A program made the position numbers and the translations under genes. Below, one piece after another: positions 37,322 through 45,839 of a stretch of DNA of 64,000 bases; the stretch's first letter is position 1, and every line of letters begins with the position of its first letter. The DNA lies in contig NZ_RBRE01000042.1 in NCBI RefSeq assembly GCF_003700275.1, positions 1 to 64,000 of the forward strand, in the 5' to 3' direction. The notes beneath the pieces were generated by a model. That model was not told the DNA's origin and searched no databases. It was given only the letters and a program-made list of their open reading frames with translations. This DNA comes from Pseudomonas cichorii (GTDB taxonomy: Bacteria > Pseudomonadota > Gammaproteobacteria > Pseudomonadales > Pseudomonadaceae).

Positions 37322-38803
37322 TTAGCCCTCTGCCGTTTGCTCCGCCAGTGCCACAGCCCGGAACATCGCCCGGCGCTTGTTGATGGTTTCTTCCCATTCC
37401 AGTGCCGGCACCGAGTCGGCCACGATCCCGCCGCCCGCCTGCACATGCAGTTCACCGTTCTTGATGACTGCGGTGCGAATGGCAATCGCCGTGTCCATGT
37501 TGCCGTTCCAGGCCATATAACCCACCGCACCGCCGTAGACGCCACGCTTGACCGGCTCCAGCTCGTCGATGATTTCCATGGCGCGGATTTTCGGCGCACC
37601 GGACAAGGTGCCTGCAGGCAGAATCGCGCGCAGGGCGTCCATCGCCGTCAGGCCGCTTTTCAGCTGGCCGGTGACATTGGAGACAATGTGCATCACGTTG
37701 GAATAACGCTCGATGACCATCTTCTCGGTGAGTTTCACCGAACCGATTTCCGAGACGCGCCCGGTGTCGTTACGACCCAGATCGATAAGCATCAGGTGCT
37801 CGGCGATTTCCTTGTCGTCGGACAGCAGGTCTTCTTCCAGAGCACGGTCGGCTTCTTCCGTGGCACCACGCGGACGCGTACCGGCAATCGGGCGAACGGT
37901 CACCAGATTGTCCTCGACACGCACCAGCACTTCCGGCGAGCTGCCGACCACATGGAAGTCGCCGAAGTTGAAGAAGTACATGTAAGGCGTCGGGTTGAAG
38001 CAGCGCAGCGCCCGGTACAGATCGATAGGCGCGGCCTTGAAGTCGATGGACATGCGTTGCGACGGCACGACCTGCATCACATCCCCGGCCAGGATGTATT
38101 GCTTGATGGTATCGACCGCGTTTTCGTAATCGTTCTGCGTGAAGCTGGAGCGGAACACCGGCTCGGCGGCAGGCGGACGGTCCAGCGCCAGACCTCGACG
38201 CGGAGTGATCGGCTGACGGAGTTTTTCCATCAACTCATCGAGACGCGCCCGACCGCTTTCGTAGGCATCCGGCTGCGCCGGATCGACCAGTACGATGGCG
38301 TGCATCTTGCCGGCCAGATTATCGAACACCACCACTGCATCGGAAACCATCAGCAGGATATCCGGCACACCCAGCGGGTCCGGATTCGGGCAGTTGGCCA
38401 GACGCTTCTCGACATAACGCACACAGTCGTAGCCGAAATAACCCACCAGACCGCCATTGAAGCGCGGCAGGCCGGCAATCGTCGGCACGTTGTAGCGCGC
38501 CTTGAACTCTTCGACGAAGGCCAGCGGGTCTTCGGCTTCCAGGCTTTCGATTTCCACGTCGTCGTGAGTCACGCGGACCTGGTGACCATGAACACGCATC
38601 ACGGTGCTGCAAGGCAGGCCGATGATCGAATAACGACCCCACTTCTCGCCGCCCTGCACCGACTCCAGCAGGTAGGAGTTCGGCTGATCGGCGAGTTTCA
38701 GGTAGATCGACAGTGGCGTATCGAAGTCGGCCAGGGTTTCGTGGGCCAACGGAATGCGGTTATAGCCAGCAGCAGCCAAACGCAGGAATTCTTCACGGTT
38801 CAT
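37322..38803 (-). CDS. trpE: Anthranilate synthase component I
   Basis: A 493-residue chorismate-utilising enzyme that, with the glutaminase TrpG, makes anthranilate from chorismate in tryptophan synthesis. The C-terminal catalytic domain contains [12 protein letters not shown] near 312-323, LIDLGRND near 342-349, [16 protein letters not shown] near 407-422 and [13 protein letters not shown] near 435-447. The N-terminal feedback domain has the LLES motif near 44. It lies 70 bases downstream of gph, an arrangement known in pseudomonads, where trpGDC lies nearby or elsewhere. trpG is not in this window. Confidence 0.93.
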   Translation of the reverse strand: MNREEFLRLAAAGYNRIPLAHETLADFDTPLSIYLKLADQPNSYLLESVQGGEKWGRYSIIGLPCSTVMRVHGHQVRVTHDDVEIESLEAEDPLAFVEEFKARYNVPTIAGLPRFNGGLVGYFGYDCVRYVEKRLANCPNPDPLGVPDILLMVSDAVVVFDNLAGKMHAIVLVDPAQPDAYESGRARLDELMEKLRQPITPRRGLALDRPPAAEPVFRSSFTQNDYENAVDTIKQYILAGDVMQVVPSQRMSIDFKAAPIDLYRALRCFNPTPYMYFFNFGDFHVVGSSPEVLVRVEDNLVTVRPIAGTRPRGATEEADRALEEDLLSDDKEIAEHLMLIDLGRNDTGRVSEIGSVKLTEKMVIERYSNVMHIVSNVTGQLKSGLTAMDALRAILPAGTLSGAPKIRAMEIIDELEPVKRGVYGGAVGYMAWNGNMDTAIAIRTAVIKNGELHVQAGGGIVADSVPALEWEETINKRRAMFRAVALAEQTAEG

Positions 38804-38873
38804 GAGCAGCCTCGTGGTTTGAGGGTAAAACGGTCAGGTAGGCAAGCATGCCGCGCAGGCGGCCGGGATCGAG

Positions 38874-39692
38874 TCAGGCGCGCCAACGCCAGCGGGCCAG
38901 GGCCTTGATGACTTTCATCCAGAGCTTGCGGGTGACCACCACGATGGAATCTCTAAGGGAGGGACGTTGAATATCGGGCAACAGTATCTCAGCGTCCTGA
39001 TCCAGGCAACCGGGAATCAGCTTGCGCAGATCATCGATCACCATCGCCGGAGATTCTTCAGCGATGGGCCTGCCGTGGTTATAGCCGTAGCTCAGCCCGA
39101 CACAGGCCACGCCGGCGGCCTTGGCCGCCAGTACGTCAGAGCGCGAGTCGCCGACGAACAGTGATTGCGAGGCCGGAATACCGGTCATTTTCATGACAAA
39201 GAACAAGGCCGCCGGATCGGGTTTTTTCTGCGGCATGGTGTCGCCGCCAATGATCCAGCGAAAGAAACGCCCCAGTTTCATTTCATCCAGCAGCGGAGCG
39301 ACGAAGCGCTCCGGCTTGTTGGTGATGAGGGCCATTTCAACGCCCATCTTCTGCAGCCACTTCAGGGTTTCCCGAACACCGGGGTAGACCACGGTGAACT
39401 CATGCTTTTCGGCATAAGCCTGCATGAAGATTTCCAGTGCCTGCTCGGCCTGGGCGTCATCGACGCCGCTGTGGTCGATGCTGTTGGCCAGTGCACGGCG
39501 CACCAGCACCGGCGCGCCATTGCCGATCCACTGGCGAACCGACTCAAGGCCGGCCGGAGGACGGCCGAGTTCGAGCAGCATTCTGTCCACGGCCACGGCC
39601 AGGTCAGGCCCGGAATCCACAAGGGTTCCGTCCAGATCGAACATGATCAGCCTGGGCAACTTGCCCGCAAACAGTTGCTCGAAGCCGCTCAT
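38874..39692 (-). CDS. gph: Phosphoglycolate phosphatase (HAD superfamily)
   Basis: A 272-residue HAD hydrolase. The nucleophile motif [14 protein letters not shown] (17-30), the Lys/Thr region ALITNKP near 133 and the acidic motif [12 protein letters not shown] near 186-197 are complete. It dephosphorylates 2-phosphoglycolate from DNA repair. The C-terminal 35 residues ([18 protein letters not shown]) extend beyond the usual 225-residue length. The start overlaps the rpe stop (ATGA), so the pair is co-translated. Confidence 0.88.
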   Translation of the reverse strand: MSGFEQLFAGKLPRLIMFDLDGTLVDSGPDLAVAVDRMLLELGRPPAGLESVRQWIGNGAPVLVRRALANSIDHSGVDDAQAEQALEIFMQAYAEKHEFTVVYPGVRETLKWLQKMGVEMALITNKPERFVAPLLDEMKLGRFFRWIIGGDTMPQKKPDPAALFFVMKMTGIPASQSLFVGDSRSDVLAAKAAGVACVGLSYGYNHGRPIAEESPAMVIDDLRKLIPGCLDQDAEILLPDIQRPSLRDSIVVVTRKLWMKVIKALARWRWRA

Positions 39693-40363
39693 GCGCGTGC
39701 AGACGCCAGTTCGTTGCGCATTTTCTCGATCACTTCCTTGTAGTCGGGGGCATTGAAGATCGCCGAGCCGGCCACGAATGTATCGGCACCGGCTGCGGCG
39801 ATTTCACGGATGTTGGCGACGTTGACGCCACCATCGATTTCCAGACGGATATCGCGCCCAGAAGCATCGATCAGGGCCCGCGCTTCACGCAGCTTGTTGA
39901 GAGTGCCGGGAATGAACTTCTGGCCACCGAAACCGGGGTTGACGCTCATGAGCAGGATCATGTCGACCTTGTCCATGACATATTCCAGCAGGTTCAGCGG
40001 CGTCGCCGGGTTGAACACCAGACCCGCCTTGCAACCGCCCTCACGGATCAGTTGCAGCGAACGATCAATGTGCTGGGTCGCTTCCGGGTGAAAGGTGATG
40101 TACGTGGCACCGGCTTCAATGAAGTCGCCGATGATACGGTCCACCGGGCTGACCATCAGGTGCACGTCGATGGGTGCAGTGACGCCATACTTGCGCAGCG
40201 CGCTGCACACCATCGGGCCAATGGTCAGGTTCGGGACGTAGTGGTTGTCCATGACATCGAAGTGGACAAAGTCGGCGCCAGCGGCAAGCACATTGTCGAC
40301 CTCCTCACCCAGACGGGCGAAGTCGGCGGAAAGGATCGATGGAGCAATAACGAAGGGCTGCAT
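39689..40363 (-). CDS. rpe: Ribulose-phosphate 3-epimerase
   Basis: A 224-residue TIM-barrel enzyme of the pentose phosphate pathway. Signatures: [13 protein letters not shown] near 6-18, [18 protein letters not shown] near 33-50, HPEA near 72, [12 protein letters not shown] near 142-153 and IDGGVN near 177-182. It opens the rpe-gph-trpE group. A pair of REP-like elements lies between this gene and the agt operon upstream. Confidence 0.93.
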   Translation of the reverse strand: MQPFVIAPSILSADFARLGEEVDNVLAAGADFVHFDVMDNHYVPNLTIGPMVCSALRKYGVTAPIDVHLMVSPVDRIIGDFIEAGATYITFHPEATQHIDRSLQLIREGGCKAGLVFNPATPLNLLEYVMDKVDMILLMSVNPGFGGQKFIPGTLNKLREARALIDASGRDIRLEIDGGVNVANIREIAAAGADTFVAGSAIFNAPDYKEVIEKMRNELASARA

Positions 40364-40436
40364 GGCGCACCTGTTTGAGCAGAATCACGGTGGCGCGCAT
40401 TGTACTCCAAGAGATCGGGATATGCCTTGGGGGATG

Positions 40437-40530
40437 GTTTTTCGCGGATGAATTCCTGCGAGCGCAGGAGCGAATTCATTCGCGAAACAGGCGTGAAGTG
40501 CCCTCCTTCGCGGATAAATCCGCTCCTGTA
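40437..40530. repeat. Two REP-like elements after agtD
   Basis: At 40441-40486 a long inverted repeat joins TTCGCGGATGAATTC to GCGAATTCATTCGCGAA around CTGCGAGCGCAG. At 40507-40529 a single element (TTCGCGGATAAATCCGCTCC) follows. They separate the end of the agt operon from rpe. Confidence 0.65.
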
Positions 40531-40537
40531 AAAGCAA

Positions 40538-41362
40538 TTACTCCACTTGCGTACGCAGTTTTTCGCTGCGCCCGCGCAGCCATTCCAGTACCAGCAGCAG
40601 GATCACCGAGAAGGCAATGAGCAGGGTTGCGGCGGCGGCAATGGTCGGGCTGAGGTTTTCGCGGATGCCGCTGAACATCTGGCGCGGCAGGGTCGCTTGC
40701 TCGGGGCCGGCGAGGAACAGGGTCACGACCACTTCATCGAACGAGGTCGCAAAGGCGAACAGCGCACCGGAGATCACCCCCGGCGCGATCAGCGGCAGGG
40801 TTACCCGACGGAACGCGGTCAGCGGCGATGCTCCCAGGTTGGCAGCGGCGCGAACCAGGTTGTAGTTGAAGCCCTGCAGGGTGGCCGACACGGTGATGAT
40901 CACGAACGGCACGCCCAGCACCGCATGCACCAGGATCAGCGAGGTGTAGCTGTTGCCCAGCCCCAGCGGCGCGAAGAACAGATAGCTGGCAACGCCGACA
41001 ATCACCATCGGCACCACCATCGGCGAGATCACCAGTGCCATGACCAGCGGTTTGCCCGGGAAGTTGCCACGGGTCAGGCCAATCGCGGCCAGGGTGCCGA
41101 AGATCATCGCCAGCAGTGTCGAAGCCGGAGCGACGATCATGCTGTTCTTCAGCGAGCGCATCCACTCGGCGGAGCTGAAGAAGTCCTCATACCACTGCAA
41201 TGAAAAGCCTTGCAGCGGATAGACGAGAAAGCTGCCCGAGTTGAACGACAACGGGATGATGACCAGCACCGGCAACACCAGAAACAACAGCACCAGCGCG
41301 CAGATGATGCGCAGCGCGTAATACCAGATGCGCTCGATGGGCGACGAATAAGAATTCAGCAT
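40538..41362 (-). CDS. agtD: ABC transporter permease AgtD-like (PotC type)
   Basis: A 274-residue BPD_transp_1 permease with six helices. The EAA loop ANLGASPLTAFRRVTLPLIAPG is near 180-201 (quoted in parts: ANLGASPLTAF, RRVTLPLIAPG). It starts nine bases after agtC. The gene order (ATPase, binding protein, two permeases, with an adjacent two-component system) matches agtABCD-agtSR, which in P. aeruginosa serve 4-aminobutyrate and 5-aminovalerate uptake. Polyamine transport (potI-like) is the alternative from family similarity. Confidence 0.8.
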   Translation of the reverse strand: MLNSYSSPIERIWYYALRIICALVLLFLVLPVLVIIPLSFNSGSFLVYPLQGFSLQWYEDFFSSAEWMRSLKNSMIVAPASTLLAMIFGTLAAIGLTRGNFPGKPLVMALVISPMVVPMVIVGVASYLFFAPLGLGNSYTSLILVHAVLGVPFVIITVSATLQGFNYNLVRAAANLGASPLTAFRRVTLPLIAPGVISGALFAFATSFDEVVVTLFLAGPEQATLPRQMFSGIRENLSPTIAAAATLLIAFSVILLLVLEWLRGRSEKLRTQVE

Positions 41363-41371
41363 GACGATTCC

Positions 41372-42619
41372 TCAGCTCAAACGCAGGCGGCTGGCGCCGA
41401 CCAGCCAGCTATAGATCAGGTACAGCACAACAGTCGCCAACAGCAGCAGGCCGCCCAGCGCCGTCGCCATGCCCCAGTTGATGCTGGTGTTGGTGTAGAA
41501 GGCCACGAAATAACTGACCATCTGATCGTTCGGGCTGCCGAGCAATGCCGGAGTGATGTAGTAGCCGATCGACAGGATGAAGACCAGCAGGCAACCGGCA
41601 CCGATCCCGGCATAGGTCTGCGGGAAGTACACGCGCCAGAAACTGGTGAACGGATGGCAGCCCAGGGAAATGGCCGCACGCATGTAGGTCGGGGAAATGT
41701 TCTTCATCACGCTGTAGATCGGCAGGATCATGAACGGCAGCATGATATGCACCATCGCGATGTAGACGCCGACCCGGTTGAAGACCAGTTCCAACGGCTT
41801 GTCGATGATGCCCATGGCCATCAACGCACCATTGATCAGGCCACTCGATTGCAGCAACACGATCCAGGCCGCGACCCGCACCAGAATCGAGGTCCAGAAC
41901 GGCAGCAGGACCAGAATCATCAGCAGGTTGCTCTGCCGTGCCGGCAGGCTGGCGAGCAGATAGGCCAGCGGATAGGCCAGTACCAGACAGATCGAGGTAA
42001 TCACCAGCCCCATCCAGAACGTGCGGGTAAAGATGTCCAGATAAATGGCCTGATCCGGAGTTGCAGCAGCCACTTCGCCAACGTCATCGATCCGATGGTC
42101 GACAGACGCCAACAGGTAATAAGGGGTGAAACTGCTGGTATTGCGCCGAATCGCCTGCCAGTAGGCGGGATCGCCCCAGCGTTCATCCAGCGCTTCAAGT
42201 GCATCCTTGTAGGAAGCGGGCTCGGTCTTGAAAGGCAGCGCGCGAGCGGTCTTGCTCAGCAGGCTGCGATAACCGGCCAGTTCCATGTTCAGACGCTTGG
42301 ACAATTCGCCAAGAGTCGAATTCTTGCGGGTTTCAGCCAGGTCCAGGCTCAGCGCCTTGTACACCGACTCGGGCGGCAGCCCTTTACCATCCCATTTGTC
42401 GACTTCGATAACGGTGCTCGGCAGTGCTGTAACGACTTCCGGGTTGCCGACACTCTTGTAGAGCAGCGCAGCGATGGGCACCAGAAAGACCAGCAACAGA
42501 AAAATGACCAACGGAGCGATCAGGGCCTGGGCTTTCCAGCGGTTGACTCGCTCGGCGCGAGCCAGGCGTTGCTTCAAGTTGGGGCTGGCGCCTTCAGTCA
42601 GGGGCACGGCGGTGGCCAT
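41372..42619 (-). CDS. agtC: ABC transporter permease AgtC-like (PotB type)
   Basis: A 415-residue permease, longer than typical PotB (about 285) because a periplasmic segment of about 130 residues (roughly 65-195) lies between helix 1 and helix 2. The EAA loop ISLGCHPFTSFWRVYFPQ is near 325-342. It is preceded by a stable hairpin in the gap after the binding-protein gene. Confidence 0.82.
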   Translation of the reverse strand: MATAVPLTEGASPNLKQRLARAERVNRWKAQALIAPLVIFLLLVFLVPIAALLYKSVGNPEVVTALPSTVIEVDKWDGKGLPPESVYKALSLDLAETRKNSTLGELSKRLNMELAGYRSLLSKTARALPFKTEPASYKDALEALDERWGDPAYWQAIRRNTSSFTPYYLLASVDHRIDDVGEVAAATPDQAIYLDIFTRTFWMGLVITSICLVLAYPLAYLLASLPARQSNLLMILVLLPFWTSILVRVAAWIVLLQSSGLINGALMAMGIIDKPLELVFNRVGVYIAMVHIMLPFMILPIYSVMKNISPTYMRAAISLGCHPFTSFWRVYFPQTYAGIGAGCLLVFILSIGYYITPALLGSPNDQMVSYFVAFYTNTSINWGMATALGGLLLLATVVLYLIYSWLVGASRLRLS

Positions 42620-42644
42620 AGCGAACTCCGAAATCTTAACGGGG

Positions 42645-42673
42645 GGAGCGTTCCCGGCGGTCGGGAACGCTCC
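42645..42673. terminator. Intercistronic hairpin between agtB and agtC
   Basis: Perfect 12-base arms (GGAGCGTTCCCG and CGGGAACGCTCC) close a 5-base loop, in the 78-base gap after the binding-protein gene. No U run follows on the minus strand (GTTAAGATTTC). It probably stabilises the upstream agtB message or causes partial termination, giving more binding protein than permease. Confidence 0.72.
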
Positions 42674-42697
42674 TGGATCTAACTCAGGTTGACGCGA

Positions 42698-43729
42698 TTA
42701 CTTGGCTGCCCAGGCAGTGAAACGCTGTTCCAGCGACTCGCCGTTGTCAGTCCAGAAAGTCACGTCCATCTGCACCTGATCCTTGATGTTTTCAGGAGTG
42801 GTCGGCATGTTCTGCAGGGTTTCCTTGTCCAGCAAGGCAACCGCCTGGGTGTTGGCCGGGCCGTAGGCGATGTTCTGCGAATAGGTCTTCTGCTGCTCCG
42901 GGCTCAGGACATAGGCGATGAACTTCTTCGCCGCTTCAGCGTTTTTCGAGCCCTTTGGAATGGCCCATGCGTCGAAGTCATAAACGCCACCGGTCCAGAC
43001 CACTTTCAGGTTGCTTTCCTTCTGCACGGCCGCGATACGACCGTTATAGGCCGAGCTCATGACCACGTCGCCGGAAGCGAGGTATTGCGGAGGCTGGGCG
43101 CCCGCTTCCCACCATTGAATGTTTGGCTTGAGCTCATCGAGCTTCTTGAAGGCGCGGTCCTGACCGTCCTTGCTGGCCAGCACCTTGTAGACGTCCTTGG
43201 GCGCAACGCCGTCGGCCATCAGGGCGAATTCGAGTGTGTATTTGGCGCCCTTGCGCAGGCCACGCTTGCCCGGGAATTTCTTGGTGTCCCAGAAATCGAC
43301 CCAACCGGTCGGTGCCGAGCCAACCTTGTCGGCGTTGTAGGCCAGTACGGTGGACCATACGAAGAAGCCCGCACCGCAAGTGGTCAGTGCGCCAGGCACG
43401 AAGTTCTCGGCCTTGCCGAACAGAGCCGGGTCCAGCTCTTCAAACATGTCTTCGTCGCAACCACGAGAGAGTTCCGGCGACTCGACCTCGACCAGATCCC
43501 AGGAAACGCTTTTGGTGTCGACCATGGTTTTGACTTTGGCCATTTCACCGTTGTACTCGCCAGCGATAATCTTGCCGTTGCCAGCCTTTTCCCACGGGGC
43601 ATAGAAAGCCTTCTCCTGCGCGGCCTTGTTGGCGCCGCCGAAGGAAATGACAGTCAGATCAGTGGCCATGGCTTGCGCCGCGCACATCATGCCCAACGTG
43701 ATAGCGGTGAACTTCAATGATTTCAGCAT
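42698..43729 (-). CDS. agtB: ABC transporter periplasmic binding protein AgtB-like
   Basis: A 343-residue PotD-type binding protein (SBP_bac family 8/13 style). A signal peptide (residues 1-22, ending AQAMA) precedes DLTVISFGGANKAAQ. Conserved lobes include DLVEVESPEL near 78-87 and YNGRIAAVQ near 234-242. The ligand is inferred to be 4-aminobutyrate/5-aminovalerate from synteny with agtABCD; polyamine is possible. Confidence 0.82.
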   Translation of the reverse strand: MLKSLKFTAITLGMMCAAQAMATDLTVISFGGANKAAQEKAFYAPWEKAGNGKIIAGEYNGEMAKVKTMVDTKSVSWDLVEVESPELSRGCDEDMFEELDPALFGKAENFVPGALTTCGAGFFVWSTVLAYNADKVGSAPTGWVDFWDTKKFPGKRGLRKGAKYTLEFALMADGVAPKDVYKVLASKDGQDRAFKKLDELKPNIQWWEAGAQPPQYLASGDVVMSSAYNGRIAAVQKESNLKVVWTGGVYDFDAWAIPKGSKNAEAAKKFIAYVLSPEQQKTYSQNIAYGPANTQAVALLDKETLQNMPTTPENIKDQVQMDVTFWTDNGESLEQRFTAWAAK

Positions 43730-43810
43730 TTATTCTTTTCTCCACGAGCAGTGTTGGTAAGCGATTGGGATGGGCGATCGTTCGCCTCTGTTGTTGCTTT
43801 TATCGATAGA

Positions 43811-44935
43811 TCAATGCACTTGCTGCAAGGGATCGAGCGCGCGGGCGTGCTCGACTTGCCATCCAATGGGCACGACATCGCCAACGCTCAGCGCCGGATC
43901 CAGCTCGGCGATAGGCTGCTTGACGAAAAAGTCGGTCTTGCCTGCCACTTCCAGACGCACGCGAACGTGGTCGCCCAGGTAAATGAACTCGGCAACACGG
44001 CCCGAGAAACGGTTTACACAACTTTCGCTACGGCCGTTGAGGCTGATGCGTTCCGGGCGAATCGACAGGGTGACCGGCGCACCGGTCTGGCCGACATTGA
44101 TCGCCAGCGCCTCGACTTTCTCGCCGCGCTCCAGCTCGACGACACAGCGTTCGCCGCTCTGGCTGAGCAGACGCCCGTTGAGACGGTTGTTCTCGCCAAT
44201 GAAGTTGGCGACGAAGGTGTTTTTGGGTTCTTCGTACAAGGTGCGCGGTGGAGCGATCTGCTGAATCTCGCCCTGATGGAAAACCGCTACCCGGTCGGAC
44301 ATGGTCAGCGCTTCGCCCTGATCGTGGGTCACGTAGACCACGGTCACGCCCAGACGCTGGTGAAGATGCTTGATCTCCATCTGCATGTATTCGCGCAGTT
44401 GCTTGTCGAGCGCGCCGAGGGGTTCGTCCATCAGCACCAGTTGCGGCTCGAACACCAGGGCGCGGGCAAGTGCCACACGCTGCTGCTGACCGCCGGACAA
44501 CTGGGCCGGATAGCGATGCGCAAAGGAGTCCAGTTGCACCATGCCCAGTGCACGTTTGACCTTCTCGGCGATATCGGTCTTGCTCATGCCGCGCACCGAC
44601 AGCGGGAACGCCAGGTTCTCGGCGACCGTCATGTGCGGAAACAAGGCGTAGTTCTGGAACACCATGCCGATGTCGCGTTTGTGCGGCGGCACGTTGTTGA
44701 TGGCGCGGCCGCCGAGCAGGATTTCACCTGCAGTCGGCGTCTCGAAACCGGCCAGCATCATCAGACTGGTGGTCTTGCCGGAACCCGATGGCCCGAGCAG
44801 GGTGAGGAATTCGCCTTTGCGAATGTCCAGATTCAGGTCTTTGACGATCAGTGCTTCGCCGTCGTAGCTCTTCTGCACACCACGAAAGCTGACCAGAACA
44901 TCATTCGCCCCAGCGCTTGAATCGACGTCGCTCAT
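43811..44935 (-). CDS. agtA: ABC transporter ATPase AgtA-like (PotA type)
   Basis: A 374-residue ATPase, with start at MSDVDSSAG (44935). Walker A GPSGSGKTT near 47-55, signature LSGGQQQRVALA near 147-158, Walker B LVLMDEPLGALD near 167-178 and a C-terminal TOBE domain (RPERISLNG) as in PotA-type importers. It is the first gene of the operon; the promoter would lie in the 274-base gap to agtR. Confidence 0.86.
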   Translation of the reverse strand: MSDVDSSAGANDVLVSFRGVQKSYDGEALIVKDLNLDIRKGEFLTLLGPSGSGKTTSLMMLAGFETPTAGEILLGGRAINNVPPHKRDIGMVFQNYALFPHMTVAENLAFPLSVRGMSKTDIAEKVKRALGMVQLDSFAHRYPAQLSGGQQQRVALARALVFEPQLVLMDEPLGALDKQLREYMQMEIKHLHQRLGVTVVYVTHDQGEALTMSDRVAVFHQGEIQQIAPPRTLYEEPKNTFVANFIGENNRLNGRLLSQSGERCVVELERGEKVEALAINVGQTGAPVTLSIRPERISLNGRSESCVNRFSGRVAEFIYLGDHVRVRLEVAGKTDFFVKQPIAELDPALSVGDVVPIGWQVEHARALDPLQQVH

Positions 44936-45106
44936 TACCCACACCTTTGTTTTATCTGCGTGAGTTCAAGACTAGAACAGCCCCCATACCGCGCAAATCG
45001 GGGACCATGAGAGATTTGCCTAGGCAGGCTGGAAGGGGCGCTGTAGGGATTGCCCTACACGGATGACGGGATTGGATAAGTGCAAATATGCCGTGTCATG
45101 TACAGG

Positions 45107-45203
45107 CGAACCCCCGCAGGACCGAATTCATTCGGGAATGGCGTACTCTCTGGCTTCGGGATACATGCCCTGCTCGCGGATGAACTCGCTCCTACGGGTC
45201 GTT
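45107..45203. repeat. REP-like sequences between agtA and agtR
   Basis: At 45121-45140 CCGAATTCATTCGGGAATGG and at 45172-45196 TGCTCGCGGATGAACTCGCT are members of the same family seen elsewhere in the window. The first contains a CCGAATTCATTCGG dyad. Confidence 0.55.
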
Positions 45204-45209
45204 TTTAGA

Positions 45210-45839
45210 TCACAGCAGCTTGTGTTCCATAGCATATTTCACCAGGTCCGCCAGCGAGTGCAGGTTCATCTTCTGCATCAGCCGCGCCTTGTGGGTGCTG
45301 ATGGTCTTGCTGCTCAGCGCCAGTTGCTGGGCGATGTCATTGACGTTGGCGCCCTGTGCCAGGCGCTCGAACACCGAAAATTCGCGCTCCGACAACAGTG
45401 AATGCAATGGACGGCTGTCAGTCAGGCCGACCTCGAAGACCATACGGTCAGCCAGCTCCGGATCGATATAACGGCCACCGGCCGCGACCCGACGAATGGC
45501 AGTCAGCAGCAAGGCCGGATCGCTGTCCTTGGTCGCATAACCCGCCGCGCCGACCTTCAATGCACGGGCGGCCATCTGTGCCTCGTCATGCATTGACAGC
45601 ACCAGAATCGCGGGAGGATTGCTCAACGCCCGAATTCGGGGAATCGCCTCCAGACCGTTGACGCCGGGCATGGAAATATCCAGCAGCACCACTTCGCAGG
45701 GCACATGGCGCAGGGTCTCCAGCAACTGCTCGCCATTGCTGGCCTCGCCCACCACCTGCAGATCCCTGGCCAGGCCGATTAGCTGCTTGATGCCCTCACG
45801 CACGATGGTGTGGTCTTCAGCTACCAGTACACGAATCAA
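45210..45839 (-). CDS. agtR: NarL/LuxR-type response regulator, AgtR-like
   Basis: A 209-residue response regulator. The receiver domain has acidic residues VAEDHTIV (6-13) and the phospho-acceptor Asp54 in VVLLDISMPG. The C-terminal LuxR helix-turn-helix (LSEREFSVFERLAQGANVNDIAQQL) is near 145-205. It overlaps the sensor kinase gene by four bases. Position beside agtABCD matches AgtR of P. aeruginosa, an activator of the transporter operon that also responds to peptidoglycan fragments. Confidence 0.86.
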   Translation of the reverse strand: MIRVLVAEDHTIVREGIKQLIGLARDLQVVGEASNGEQLLETLRHVPCEVVLLDISMPGVNGLEAIPRIRALSNPPAILVLSMHDEAQMAARALKVGAAGYATKDSDPALLLTAIRRVAAGGRYIDPELADRMVFEVGLTDSRPLHSLLSEREFSVFERLAQGANVNDIAQQLALSSKTISTHKARLMQKMNLHSLADLVKYAMEHKLL

